The notes below the pieces were generated by a model. That model had not been told where the DNA came from and did not search any database. It worked only from the letters and a program-made list of their open reading frames with translations. A stretch of 64,000 nucleotides of DNA from Pedobacter sp. BMA (GTDB taxonomy: Bacteria > Bacteroidota > Bacteroidia > Sphingobacteriales > Sphingobacteriaceae). The stretch covers positions 310,001-374,000 of the forward strand of contig NZ_LECU01000006.1 in assembly GCF_001027745.1 (NCBI RefSeq). The letters are read 5' to 3'. The translations under genes were made by a program, and so were the position numbers. Position 1 is the stretch's first letter, and every line of letters starts with the position of its first letter. Below are positions 42,577 to 51,501 of this stretch, piece by piece.

Positions 42577-43620
42577 TTGAAACAAAAACGGAAAATTATA
42601 TTATACCACCTGTTCTTCTGGTTGGGATACATGCTGGTGAGCACGCTGATCGAATTTGCGGGCAACCCCGGTGGATATTTCTTTAGTATCGGTGACTTTT
42701 TCTTCACTCAATTTCCGAATATCTGTACTTTTTACCTGTGCCTGTTGGTGTTTTCCAGATACCTTAACCCATTAAAAACATTCCCGCTGATGAGCGCGGT
42801 CGTTATGGTATACCTGATTTCATTCCTCATATGGTACGTTACTGCTTATCATGTCAGGCCGCTGATCAAAGCCAATGGTGGCGCCACACCGGAATTTCAC
42901 ATCTGGAAGTTTGCCGTACCTGTGCTGTGGCTATACATTAAGTATGCTTTTTTTGCTTTCGGATATCATTATGCCAGCGAAAACATCAAATACCAAAAGC
43001 AGTTGCGTATTATAGTGGAGGAAAAGCACCAGGCACAATACGCATTCCTCAGGGCACAAATTAATCCGCACTTTTTGAATAATACCCTCAATTTTTTCTA
43101 TGCCAAATCTCTCCCGCTATCTTCAGAATTATCAAACGGTATTATGACTTTGAGTGAAATTATGCATTATTCCTTGAAACAGGATCATGAAAGCCAAACG
43201 GAAATTATTGAAGAGGAGGTGGACCACATCAGAAACGTAATTAAGATCAATCAACTCCGGTTTAATCATGAGTTACAAATCCTGCTCGAGGTAAAGGGCA
43301 GTACTACAAATGTTCGCGTTGTTCCGCTGGTTTTGATTACTATCGTGGAAAACATGCTAAAACATGGGGATTGTACTGATCCGGCTAATCCAGCCAGAAT
43401 TACGCTCGATGTTGTTAAAGAACAAAATTGCATAACCTTCAAAACCTATAATATCAAAAAGAAAGGTCCGAAGGAGCAATCAAGCGGAATTGGAATCAAT
43501 AACATTGGAAACAGGCTTGCACACCATTATGGGACGAATTTTAGCCTGAAAATTACTGATACTGCTACCGATTATGCTGTTGAACTTACGCATCCTATAT
43601 TGACATCAGGCAAAAATTAA
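42577..43620 (+). CDS. LytS-type sensor histidine kinase
   Basis: The 347-residue protein begins at TTG 42577, 1 bp after the peptidase stop. It has about four N-terminal membrane helices (LYHLFFWLGYMLVSTLIEF, VVMVYLISFLIWYVTAYHV). The His-kinase domain carries RAQINPHFLNNTLNFF (phosphorylated His in NPHFL) and the N-box VLITIVENMLKHG, with a G-box GIGINNIGNRL. This is the LytS/YehU class working with LytTR regulators. It may sense an exported peptide of the cluster. The TTG start is inferred from position. Confidence 0.92.
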   Translation: MKQKRKIILYHLFFWLGYMLVSTLIEFAGNPGGYFFSIGDFFFTQFPNICTFYLCLLVFSRYLNPLKTFPLMSAVVMVYLISFLIWYVTAYHVRPLIKANGGATPEFHIWKFAVPVLWLYIKYAFFAFGYHYASENIKYQKQLRIIVEEKHQAQYAFLRAQINPHFLNNTLNFFYAKSLPLSSELSNGIMTLSEIMHYSLKQDHESQTEIIEEEVDHIRNVIKINQLRFNHELQILLEVKGSTTNVRVVPLVLITIVENMLKHGDCTDPANPARITLDVVKEQNCITFKTYNIKKKGPKEQSSGIGINNIGNRLAHHYGTNFSLKITDTATDYAVELTHPILTSGKN

Positions 43621-43632
43621 AAAACCTACATT

Positions 43633-44367
43633 ATGATAAACTGCATCATTGTCGACGATGAAGCCCATGCGATTGAAGTATTAACTCACTATATCAAATC
43701 AGTAGATCAACTAAATCTGATCGCCAGCTTCACTAAACCAACGGAAGCCATTACGTTTTTAGGCGGGCAGCATATCGATTTGATATTTCTAGATATCCAT
43801 ATGCCCACGCTCTCAGGCCTCGAATTTATCCAGACAGTTCGCCACAAAAACTATAATTTCATACTCACAACAGCTTACCGTGAGTTTGCTTCTAATGGCT
43901 TTGACCTCGATGTGATTGATTATCTGGTTAAGCCTATCCCCTTTCCACGTTTTTTGCAGGCCATCACCAAAGTGCAGAAAACAATAAACCCTATGCCGCA
44001 ACAGGGACAAAATGAATCAGTTGATGCCGATTACTTTATTGTTAAAACGGCTTCTAAAAGTAAGATGGTTAAAATTTACGTCAAAGATATTGACTATATA
44101 GAAGGTATGAAAAATTATGTTGCTTTTCACCATAACGGTGTCAGAACCCTGGCTCTGATTACGATGAAAGACGTTGAGGATAAATTACCCGAAAAAAATT
44201 TTATGCGCATTCAAAAGTCATTTATAATTGCCATGAACAAAATTGTCGCAATTAGCGGAAATCAGGTGATCCTTAAAGATATCTCATCTGAAATATTGAT
44301 TGGAGAAACGTATAAAAAGAATTTTTTAGACACTTTAAAAAAGCAAATGATCAACCCCGGTAGTTAG
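43633..44367 (+). CDS. LytTR response regulator
   Basis: The 244-residue protein has a receiver domain with acidic pocket VDDE (7-10), phospho-acceptor Asp54 in FLDIHMP, Thr in ILTTAYR and Lys in LVKPIPF. The C-terminal LytTR DNA-binding domain follows (DYIEGMKNYVAFHHNG, then FMRIQKSFIIAMNKIV). It is the cognate partner of the kinase 12 bp upstream and should control the peptide cluster, probably at sites in 40337-40935. Confidence 0.95.
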   Translation: MINCIIVDDEAHAIEVLTHYIKSVDQLNLIASFTKPTEAITFLGGQHIDLIFLDIHMPTLSGLEFIQTVRHKNYNFILTTAYREFASNGFDLDVIDYLVKPIPFPRFLQAITKVQKTINPMPQQGQNESVDADYFIVKTASKSKMVKIYVKDIDYIEGMKNYVAFHHNGVRTLALITMKDVEDKLPEKNFMRIQKSFIIAMNKIVAISGNQVILKDISSEILIGETYKKNFLDTLKKQMINPGS

Positions 44368-44716
44368 CCTTTTCAACAAGCAGGCATTAGGATAGTTAAG
44401 TTACCGCACATGCCATGAAATCGAGCTATTTACCAGCGGTGCTTTTAAGTATTTTGTTGATGTCCACGCCGTGGTTTGCCAAAAAAAGGACGCAGTAAAG
44501 AAATAACATCTTCACAGTTGCACCACCTTGTTTATATTTATATGACGAACCTGGGATATTTCTGTTACCGATACAATCATGAATTTATAAAATGACCTCA
44601 AACGCGAAATGAAATAATGCTTCAATCTTATTATCAGGTTAGGTTGCTATCAAAATAAAACATAAATTTTAGATTAGGGCAAAATTTGTACGATGCCTAA
44701 TGCAATTTACCAGGTA
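44368..44716. other. Intergenic gap without recognised features
   Basis: These 349 bp between the response-regulator stop and the convergent membrane-protein gene show no coding frame and no clear terminator. The far end of the peptide cluster is here. Confidence 0.4.
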
Positions 44717-45121
44717 TTAAAAGAAGTATTGATTTACAAAGAAATTCCAGATTATTTTTCCTACAAATGAGCATACCAAAGCTAAAATGAAAAAACAAAT
44801 ACCTAGCCTATATTTCAAGAGTTTGTTTGCCTTAATTAACAACGGACACATACATCCTAACAATAAAAATAAAAAATAACCAGTTGTAAAAATGCGATTG
44901 ATGAGGGCGAGATTCTTGATATGCTGATTTCCGGGGTAATATAGCTCATCTAAAGGTATTAATTGATATCCTCGATATGCTGTAAACATTCCACTTTGTA
45001 TTAAGCTGATTATGCCTAAAGGGCCGCCAAATGGCGATATCATATAAGCCAATAAAATAAGTATACAAACGGAAACACTAATGATATACAATGTTTTTAA
45101 AATATTAATTCTTTTAAACAT
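44717..45121 (-). CDS. Hypothetical membrane protein, 134 aa
   Basis: The protein has four predicted transmembrane helices (TLYIISVSVCILILLAYMI, an amphipathic IISLIQSGMFTAY, TTGYFLFLLLGCMCPLLI, GICFFILALVCSFVGKIIW) and short basic loops. I do not recognise it and no motif is visible. It is divergent from the gene at 45211 and has no operon partner. Confidence 0.6.
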   Translation of the reverse strand: MFKRINILKTLYIISVSVCILILLAYMISPFGGPLGIISLIQSGMFTAYRGYQLIPLDELYYPGNQHIKNLALINRIFTTGYFLFLLLGCMCPLLIKANKLLKYRLGICFFILALVCSFVGKIIWNFFVNQYFF

Positions 45122-45210
45122 ATTTGAGAATGCTATTGGATATTGTCATCTAGCAATGAATAATATTCGCCGTGATCAAATGTAATTGGTAAATCTGAAA
45201 ACACATAACT

Positions 45211-45630
45211 TTGGCAAAGAAAGTAAGTTTATTTTGGGCCTATGACTGGGAATCGATCGTGAGGATCTTCGTTGTAGTTGGAGCTTTTACAGCTATACTA
45301 TTTTCTGCGTTTAATATTTCCTATTTGAGCATGTTATATCGGGGCTTAGGGAAGAACGGCATCACGACCGCTACAATTTTGGCCAAGAAGGAAATATATA
45401 CTAACATTCAAACGGTTACTAGAGGAAATACAACAAAAATGGATAAACTTAATGTAATTTATACTTATAGTATTGGAAACGCTATTATAGTTGATTCTTG
45501 CATACTGAGTTACTCTTTTATGAACTCGCGGGTTTTACACAAAATTAATACTGAGAATTTGCCAATGACGGTTACCGTAAAATATAAACTTAATAATATA
45601 CGTGAAAATGTACTTTGGCTTGTGGATTAA
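45211..45630 (+). CDS. DUF3592-like membrane protein, 139 aa
   Basis: The frame starts at TTG 45211. One N-terminal membrane helix (IFVVVGAFTAILFSAFNISY) is followed by a strand-rich domain (TTATILAKKEIYTNIQTV, LNVIYTYSIGNAIIVDS, MTVTVKYKLNN) like DUF3592 proteins, which is a tentative match. A Bacteroidota-like -7 motif TAACTTTG overlaps the TTG, which casts doubt on that start, but no ATG lies nearby. Function unknown. Confidence 0.5.
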   Translation: MAKKVSLFWAYDWESIVRIFVVVGAFTAILFSAFNISYLSMLYRGLGKNGITTATILAKKEIYTNIQTVTRGNTTKMDKLNVIYTYSIGNAIIVDSCILSYSFMNSRVLHKINTENLPMTVTVKYKLNNIRENVLWLVD

Positions 45631-45679
45631 GTTGTATCCAGGTATGTAAGGGATTTGCTTGCAATTTTGGGCTGCAGCT

Positions 45680-46033
45680 TTATTGTTGCTTTTCCCCGGG
45701 AACCCCCTCCAAAACAGCTCTGTTGTTTTCGCCCCATTGCTCGATGCTAATAATTAGTGGCAACAGGCTATTCCCCAACGGCGTTAACCGATATTCGACT
45801 TTAGGGATTTTGGTATCGAAAGAAATCTTTTCTACGAAGCCATGGAGCACCAGTTCATTTAGTTGTTTGGTCATCACTCTCCTGTCGGCCGCGATGGTCT
45901 TTTGTAGTGCTCCCGGCCGTTTAATATCCTCTGAGATATAGTAGATCAGCATGAGTTTCCACTTCCCGTTTAAAAGCTCCTTAAATATGTGCAGGCCACA
46001 CTCTTTTCTGATTGGGATTTTCTTTTGATACAT
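45680..46033 (-). CDS. HxlR family transcriptional regulator
   Basis: ATG 46033 is preferred over a TTG nine codons upstream. The 117-residue protein has the HxlR winged-helix pattern: a Cys (RKECGLHIF) near the N-terminus, LLNGKWKLMLIYYISEDIKRPGALQK, then RVMTKQLNELVLHGFVEKISF and VEYRLTPLGNSLLPLI. Such regulators respond to aldehydes, quinones or oxidants. It is divergent from the EthD gene at 46134, with the palindrome GCACAAATTTGTGC between them, so it likely controls that gene and itself. Confidence 0.92.
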   Translation of the reverse strand: MYQKKIPIRKECGLHIFKELLNGKWKLMLIYYISEDIKRPGALQKTIAADRRVMTKQLNELVLHGFVEKISFDTKIPKVEYRLTPLGNSLLPLIISIEQWGENNRAVLEGVPGEKQQ

Positions 46034-46064
46034 CGTTCGGTCAATCAATTGTAAAAGCAAATAA

Positions 46065-46078
46065 GCACAAATTTGTGC
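46065..46078. promoter_or_regulatory. HxlR operator candidate
   Basis: GCACAAATTTGTGC is a perfect 14-bp palindrome lying 31 bp upstream of the HxlR start and 55 bp upstream of the divergent EthD start. That is the position expected for a dimeric regulator acting on both promoters. Confidence 0.5.
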
Positions 46079-46133
46079 GTACTTGATGTAAGGTTGCTAA
46101 GGAAGTAGGTTTGTTGAAATTAATATACAGACA

Positions 46134-46475
46134 ATGATCAAATTTACATTTTTAGTACACAAACTGCCAGGCATGAGCCGTGAAGAATTCATTGATTATC
46201 ATAAAAATCACCACGCGCCTTTATTCTGTTCTATCCCCGAAACCGAGCTTTATGTGAGGAAGTATGTGGTGAACCACCCAATGGTTGCGGAAGGTTTTCC
46301 TGAACCTTTTTACGATGCTGTAGTGGAAATTTCATTTGACTCCTTTGAGGATTTCAATACCTTCTTCTCTTCAGAAAACTATTTAACAAAGGTGCATCCG
46401 GATGAGCCTACATTTTTTGATACTTCAAAATATGTTGCAATGGCAACCAATGAAAACATTATCAAAGCGGGTTAA
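46134..46475 (+). CDS. EthD domain protein
   Basis: The 113-residue protein is a ferredoxin-like dimeric alpha/beta barrel of the EthD type: IKFTFLVHKLPGMSREEFIDYHKNHHAPLF, then VEISFDSFEDFNTFFSS. The YxxNHHAP segment holds the family's conserved His. EthD-like proteins take part in oxidative degradation of small aromatics or ethers, but often have unknown roles. It is regulated, by inference, by the divergent HxlR protein. Confidence 0.85.
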   Translation: MIKFTFLVHKLPGMSREEFIDYHKNHHAPLFCSIPETELYVRKYVVNHPMVAEGFPEPFYDAVVEISFDSFEDFNTFFSSENYLTKVHPDEPTFFDTSKYVAMATNENIIKAG

Positions 46476-46550
46476 TAGCAAAATTAAGTTTATAGTAGAA
46501 CTATTGTGTGTTTACGGTAGTGAAGATGCGGACAACGGTAAGGCTAGAAT

Positions 46551-46584
46551 AAAAAACCATGTAAGAAATAATGACTTACATGGT
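46551..46584 (-). terminator. Terminator of the exported three-gene operon
   Basis: ACCATGTAAG (46556-46565) pairs over 10 bp with CTTACATGGT (46575-46584). On the minus strand six T follow the stem, so it terminates the leftward operon that ends at 46622. It may also stop the EthD transcript. Confidence 0.75.
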
Positions 46585-46621
46585 AATTCTTTGACGGATT
46601 TTTAATGCGGATGACGCATCA

Positions 46622-47554
46622 TTATCTCATACTTCTTTCGATTTGCTTGGAAAGATCTTTAATATCTCCTGATTTAAGATTATACGATAATGATTTTGAT
46701 GTTGAATAGATGGTTTCGCCTGTTTTTGAGTTTACCACACAAACAATTTTGCTCGAACTATCTTTAACGAAAAGTAAATAGTAGGCTGGTTCATCTGAGC
46801 TGGTAATCATCTTATCAAGTTCTGCTTTGGTGATGACTTTATAGGGGTACTTATAGTCGTCGAACAGGCGCTCCTCGTCGGCAGTTTTTTCCAGTTTACC
46901 AACAAAGGGGCTGAACCTGATCAGGTTGAAATCCGGAACATACAAGTTTTGCGTTGTTAGTTTAGCGAGTTGAGCTTTATTGGCAATATCATCACGTGTA
47001 GTTACGTTTTTACCGGCCGAAAGTAAATTAGTAATCTGGCTGAGGTAGTTGTGCAACATACCGGGGCTCCAGTTATAAAGTAAGCCACCGCCATCGAAGT
47101 CGTTATTTTTAAAAAAGCTTTTTACGTCAAATGCCTTTTCATCGGGAGACAATGCCACCGCTGCTACCGGCTCGTGATCTGATTTTCTTAATAAGCGGTT
47201 TCCGGTAAAATATTTCTCTTTAAGGGTGGAGAGGGATAGCGAATAGTAAATGTTGGTTATGTTGTTCGATCTCATGGTTACCGCTTCAAGGACCAGAAAG
47301 CTATCATTAGGGCTTAATGTACTCTGATGATCAGGCGAAAGGAAGTCAATGCCTTTGGAGAGTGTCCAGTTTTTTTGGGCTTGCTCCAGGTATTGACTGG
47401 CACCAGGAAATTTGATGCTTTGCACCATGATATAGGTTTTACCCTCTTTGATTTTGCTGAGCTTTTTCGCATCGAAGATGCTTACCTGGGCATTAACATT
47501 GAATGAAGCTACCGTGAGCAGCAGCAGAGCGAAGCGTATTAATTTGATTGTCAT
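46622..47554 (-). CDS. Hypothetical exported protein, 310 aa
   Basis: A signal peptide (FALLLLTVASFNVNAQ) precedes a 290-residue mature domain with mixed strands and helices and no recognised motif. It contains short segments such as KEGKTYIMVQSIKFPG and FDDYKYPYKVITKAELDKMI. It is the last gene of a three-gene exported operon (49190 to 46622), following the lipoprotein by 21 bp. The set looks like an envelope complex, but I cannot assign a function. Confidence 0.6.
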   Translation of the reverse strand: MTIKLIRFALLLLTVASFNVNAQVSIFDAKKLSKIKEGKTYIMVQSIKFPGASQYLEQAQKNWTLSKGIDFLSPDHQSTLSPNDSFLVLEAVTMRSNNITNIYYSLSLSTLKEKYFTGNRLLRKSDHEPVAAVALSPDEKAFDVKSFFKNNDFDGGGLLYNWSPGMLHNYLSQITNLLSAGKNVTTRDDIANKAQLAKLTTQNLYVPDFNLIRFSPFVGKLEKTADEERLFDDYKYPYKVITKAELDKMITSSDEPAYYLLFVKDSSSKIVCVVNSKTGETIYSTSKSLSYNLKSGDIKDLSKQIERSMR

Positions 47555-47575
47555 GATTGATAATGTTAAGAATAA

Positions 47576-48523
47576 CTATTTCCAGTCGGTGTAAACGGCA
47601 TCATTTTCGGATGTATAAATTTCGCCGGTTAAATTCCGATCTTTTTGTTTATTGAAGCCAATTGCTATAGGCTTGGTGCTTGATGGATTATCGGATGTAC
47701 GGGTGGTTACAGCAAAAGATTTACTTTCGTTAAACAGTGGGGTGACCATACCATTATAGCTACCAAAACTGTATTCGCTTGCACGCCTGAAGTTGATGAA
47801 CACGTAAGCCTGGTTGATGTGGTTGGGTTTGGAACTGTCCGAAATATAACCGAGAACAAGGTCTTGATTGTTGCTGGAGAAGGCCACATATCGCATGGTT
47901 GGATAAGTGGAATTATCTTCAAATACCACATCTGCACTTTTATTGGCTGGCTTGATAATCATTTTGTATTTATCGCCATATAGATAATGATAGCCATGTA
48001 CCACATAGGCCAGATCGCCTTTCATGGAGACAGAGGCTGATAAAACTTCGAGTGTTGAACCTGCGGTTATTCCATTGTAAGTAAAGTCGGGCAGTTTCAT
48101 ATCTGTTCCAAAATATACCATTTTATTACCCGATAGGATGTAGAGGGTTTGATCGTCGGCGCTCCAGTCAAACGACTTGATATTGCTATACTGGCTTAGC
48201 CGGTTGGTTACCGTACCGTTTATATCTGTAATGACAATGGTGCTGCTGTAATATTCCAGATAAGCGAACTTTTTATGATCGTGCGACATTTTGATCAGTC
48301 GTTTGATAACGCCCGGTGTATTGGTGATGCGTTTGCCGGGTTTGGTGATGTTTTCGAGATAGTAAACATCGTTTTTATAGATTAGCGCTACATGTTCTAC
48401 ATCTGGATTTTTGAGCTTAATCAATGCATCGATTTCTTCTTTGGAAACATACGGGTTTTCTGCTTTTTTGCACGAAAAAAACAGGCTAACCAAAAAGATG
48501 GATAATAAAAGTATCTTTTTCAT
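47576..48523 (-). CDS. TolB-like beta-propeller lipoprotein
   Basis: The 315-residue protein has a lipoprotein signal (LLLSIFLVSLFFSCKK, lipobox near Cys18). Propeller-like blades follow (KFAYLEYYSSTIVITDING, KSFDWSADDQTLYILSG, YVAFSSNNQDLVLGYISD). It is probably anchored in the outer membrane facing the periplasm. The neighbours are the beta-barrel gene 4 bp upstream and an exported protein downstream, suggesting an envelope complex. It is longer than the propeller lipoprotein at 25048. Confidence 0.75.
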   Translation of the reverse strand: MKKILLLSIFLVSLFFSCKKAENPYVSKEEIDALIKLKNPDVEHVALIYKNDVYYLENITKPGKRITNTPGVIKRLIKMSHDHKKFAYLEYYSSTIVITDINGTVTNRLSQYSNIKSFDWSADDQTLYILSGNKMVYFGTDMKLPDFTYNGITAGSTLEVLSASVSMKGDLAYVVHGYHYLYGDKYKMIIKPANKSADVVFEDNSTYPTMRYVAFSSNNQDLVLGYISDSSKPNHINQAYVFINFRRASEYSFGSYNGMVTPLFNESKSFAVTTRTSDNPSSTKPIAIGFNKQKDRNLTGEIYTSENDAVYTDWK

Positions 48524-48527
48524 GGGC

Positions 48528-49190
48528 TTAGAATTGATAGGATATTCCTGTGCCTACAGACCAGGCGGTAAAAACTTTACCTAAATCTTTGTGAAATATT
48601 GCCGGAGTGAAATTATCATTGTTTCCGGTAGGAGAATAAAGATTGTATTTTGCCAATACATTAAGGGCGATAGATTCTGTAATTGCAAAAGAAACACCCA
48701 GCTTAGGGGCAATATATACGTTTCTATCAGCGATTCCGGTAAACGACGATTGGTAAGGGTCGGTAGAAGTGGTTTCGTAATCGGTTTTATAGATCCCGAA
48801 ATTTAAACCAGCAAGACCTTTGATAACATCTGTAAACCGAATATGGTATAGAAACCCCAGGTAAATAGAAGTTACCTTGTATTGGGTAAACGTGTCAATG
48901 CCATAGTTCTCTCCATCATCAAGCAGATAGTAAAATGCTTCGGCCCGTGGCTGATAAACGTGGTGCCCGACAGTGATGTTAGCCGAAAACCTGTCGTTTT
49001 GAGATAGCAATACACTAATGTTCGGAGAAATTGCTGGTTTGTAAATGTATTTTAGCTCTCCTAGCGGAGAGTCGTAGTCGGCGCCAATCTGGACACCGAT
49101 ACGCAGCCTGTCATCCTCATAATAAGGATACTGGGCTTTCAGGGCAGTGCATAGCAAAGCCATGAAAAATAATAAGAGCGACTTTTTCAT
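48528..49190 (-). CDS. Outer-membrane beta-barrel protein
   Basis: The 220-residue protein has a signal peptide (LLLFFMALLCTALKAQ) and about eight amphipathic strands (DRLRIGVQIGADYDS, FSANITVGHHVYQPRAEAFY, YLGFLYHIRF), ending in an aromatic strand TAWSVGTGISYQF with terminal Phe. This is an OmpW/OmpA-like small barrel of the kind annotated as outer membrane beta-barrel protein. It leads the three-gene exported operon, 4 bp ahead of the lipoprotein gene. Confidence 0.82.
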   Translation of the reverse strand: MKKSLLLFFMALLCTALKAQYPYYEDDRLRIGVQIGADYDSPLGELKYIYKPAISPNISVLLSQNDRFSANITVGHHVYQPRAEAFYYLLDDGENYGIDTFTQYKVTSIYLGFLYHIRFTDVIKGLAGLNFGIYKTDYETTSTDPYQSSFTGIADRNVYIAPKLGVSFAITESIALNVLAKYNLYSPTGNNDNFTPAIFHKDLGKVFTAWSVGTGISYQF

Positions 49191-49550
49191 TTTTGTTTGG
49201 TGCGCTAAAATACATTTTTTCGAGAATTATTAAAACCGGATTAGTAATTTACTGAACCTTCGAAATGATAAATGGCCAGTTAACGGTTTTCAGTTCACAA
49301 TTGACAATTAACATTCAGCGGCTCAGAAGCGTTAAAATAAGTTAAACCTGATGGTCTTGCCTGGGGCACCAACTTATTAACCGAGCTTCAACTTTAGGGA
49401 TTTCACTTTAATGTAAGCCTTGCACAGCTATAGGAATCGGTTTTTGTATTTAAACTATTAACTGTACTTTTACAGTATCTCCCTAAAAACCAACAAGAAC
49501 AATTATTTAACATCATTTTCTGTTGAATCAAATAACTTAAAGTAATATTA
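49191..49550. other. Divergent intergenic region
   Basis: These 360 bp separate the leftward envelope operon from the rightward hydrolase gene. It is AT-rich and must carry both promoters. A TTTTTG with TACTTTTA 18 bp further (near 49440-49470) resembles a -33/-7 pair for the rightward gene, but the match is weak. No coding frame is supported. Confidence 0.35.
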
Positions 49551-50339
49551 ATGAGTGTATTGAAGAGGAATAATGTGCATGTTAAAGGTACCGGCACCTC
49601 TCCCATGATGTTTGCACACGGATTTGGCTGTGATCAAAATATGTGGCGTTTGGTTGTGCCTGCTTTTGAGCAAAGCCATCAGATTATTCTATTTGACCAT
49701 GTTGGCGCGGGACTTTCGGATTTGACTGCCTACAACCCTTCAAAGTATGAAGAGCTGGATGGTTATGCAATGGATATATTAGAAATTGCAAATACACTTC
49801 AGTTAAAAGACGTTATTTTTGTTGGACACTCGGTAAGTGCCATCATGGGCATACTTGCAGCTGCAAAATCACCGGAATTATTCAGAGCACTGGTTTTGGT
49901 TTCTCCTTCTCCATGTTATATTAACGATGGAGATTACATTGGTGGGTTTAGCAGAATAGAGATTGGTGAATTACTTACTTCGTTAGACACCAACCATATG
50001 GGATGGTCAATGACGATGGCACCTTTGATTATGGCAAATGCGGATAGAGCTGAATTAAGTGAGGAACTTACCAATAGTTTTTGCCGTACAGATCCTACCA
50101 TTGCGAAGCAGTTTGCCAGAGCAACCTTCCTTACTGACAGCAGAAGTATACTTCCTGATTGTAAAACTCCTGCGCTTATACTCCAGTGTTCTGATGATAT
50201 CATAGCCCCTGTGAGCGTTGGTGAATTTATGCATAAAGAAATGCCAAACAGTGAATTGGTTATCCTTGAAGCAACCGGTCACTGCCCGCATTTAAGTGCT
50301 CCTGAAGAAACCATAACCGCTATTCAAAATTTCTTATAA
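49551..50339 (+). CDS. RsbQ-like alpha/beta hydrolase
   Basis: The 262-residue protein closely resembles RsbQ and the related KAI2/D14 hydrolases: oxyanion region FAHGFGCDQNMW, nucleophile Ser94 in VGHSVSA, acid Asp near 215 (LQCSDD) and base His244 in GHCPHLS. In Bacillus, RsbQ acts with the PAS phosphatase RsbP in the energy-stress pathway. Here the gene lies 12 bp before a PAS histidine kinase gene, an analogous partnership. The natural ligand is unknown. Confidence 0.9.
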   Translation: MSVLKRNNVHVKGTGTSPMMFAHGFGCDQNMWRLVVPAFEQSHQIILFDHVGAGLSDLTAYNPSKYEELDGYAMDILEIANTLQLKDVIFVGHSVSAIMGILAAAKSPELFRALVLVSPSPCYINDGDYIGGFSRIEIGELLTSLDTNHMGWSMTMAPLIMANADRAELSEELTNSFCRTDPTIAKQFARATFLTDSRSILPDCKTPALILQCSDDIIAPVSVGEFMHKEMPNSELVILEATGHCPHLSAPEETITAIQNFL

Positions 50340-50351
50340 ACCATTCATTAT

Positions 50352-51458
50352 ATGATGAAACTACCTTTTGGGGATAGCCTGGAAGAATTCCTTGACCATT
50401 CTTTGTCCGGGCATGTTTTTACAAGTTCCCGTGGAGAAATTATCAATGTAAATGCCAAAGTTGTTGAATGGTTAGGTTTGAGCAGAGAGCAGCTTATTGG
50501 AAAGAAAATAACCAGTTTACTCGCTGTAGGTAGTCGTATTTTTTACGAAACACACCTTTCTCCCCTGCTAAAGCTGAAAGGCTACTTTGAAGAAATATCG
50601 GCGGAACTGTTATTAGCTGATGGGTCAAAAATGCAGGTACTCATCAACGGATATACCAGGAATGATGATACTGGCAATGAGGTGGTGGTATGTTTAAATA
50701 TTTATCGGGCAACGGATAGAAGAGTTTACGAAGATAACCTCCGTAATGCCATTACCAACGCAGAAAATATTATTAAGACCGAACGTGAACTTGCAATTCT
50801 AAGGGAACAGTTCATAGCAGTTTTGGGGCATGACCTCAGAAATCCATTGGGTGCTATTAAAACCGGATCTGCTTTGTTAGCCCGCTCCCTATCTTCTGAT
50901 CGGGACAAATCTATCCTGGGAACCATTACCAAAAGCACCCTGCGCATGGAAGAAATGATAACCAACGTGATGGATTTTGCCAGGGTACGATTAGGCGGTG
51001 GTATTCTGTTAAACAGGAATGAGGTACTGGTTGAGCCAATCATCATGCATATCGTAAATGAGTTGACCATTTCATTCCCCCAGCGAACGGTTGTTTGTGC
51101 TATTAACACGGAAAAAGCTGTAAGCTGCGATGTGAACCGTTTGTCGCAAATGCTATCGAATTTGTTGGCGAATGCTTTAACACACGGGGCAGCAGACAAA
51201 CCGGTGAGGATTATTGCAAACACAACTGAAGATTACCTGGAAATTGATGTAATTAATGGAGGCAGGGCAATACCCCAGGAGATAATTGGAAGTCTTTTTG
51301 AGCCATTTACGCGGGAAGCCAATACGCCAAGCCAGCAGGGTCTTGGTTTGGGATTGTATATCGCTGCGCAAATCGCCAGTGCACATGGAGGCTTGCTTGA
51401 GGTTTCATCAGATGCTGATGAAACATGTTTTAGCTTTCGTATGCCGTTGGTAGGTTAG
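50352..51458 (+). CDS. PAS-domain sensor histidine kinase
   Basis: The 368-residue protein has an N-terminal PAS domain (SGHVFTSSRGEIINVNAKVVEWLG, ending ADGSKMQVLINGYTR), a coiled link, and a HisKA domain with His160 in VLGHDLRNPLGAIK. The HATPase domain has N-box LLANALTHG, G1 VINGGRAIP and G2 GLGLGLYIA. No membrane segment is evident, so it is cytosolic. It lies 12 bp after the RsbQ-like gene, which suggests the hydrolase product or a bound ligand is sensed by the PAS domain. No response regulator is adjacent. Confidence 0.92.
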   Translation: MMKLPFGDSLEEFLDHSLSGHVFTSSRGEIINVNAKVVEWLGLSREQLIGKKITSLLAVGSRIFYETHLSPLLKLKGYFEEISAELLLADGSKMQVLINGYTRNDDTGNEVVVCLNIYRATDRRVYEDNLRNAITNAENIIKTERELAILREQFIAVLGHDLRNPLGAIKTGSALLARSLSSDRDKSILGTITKSTLRMEEMITNVMDFARVRLGGGILLNRNEVLVEPIIMHIVNELTISFPQRTVVCAINTEKAVSCDVNRLSQMLSNLLANALTHGAADKPVRIIANTTEDYLEIDVINGGRAIPQEIIGSLFEPFTREANTPSQQGLGLGLYIAAQIASAHGGLLEVSSDADETCFSFRMPLVG

Positions 51459-51501
51459 GGGCAGGCTGAAGAGGATTGATTTTAAAATTCACACGCTACA
51501 T

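Noticed and set aside
45206..45213. TAACTTTG as promoter -7 of the 45211 gene
   Set aside because: It overlaps the start codon of that gene, so the transcript would begin downstream; probably coincidence or the start is wrong.
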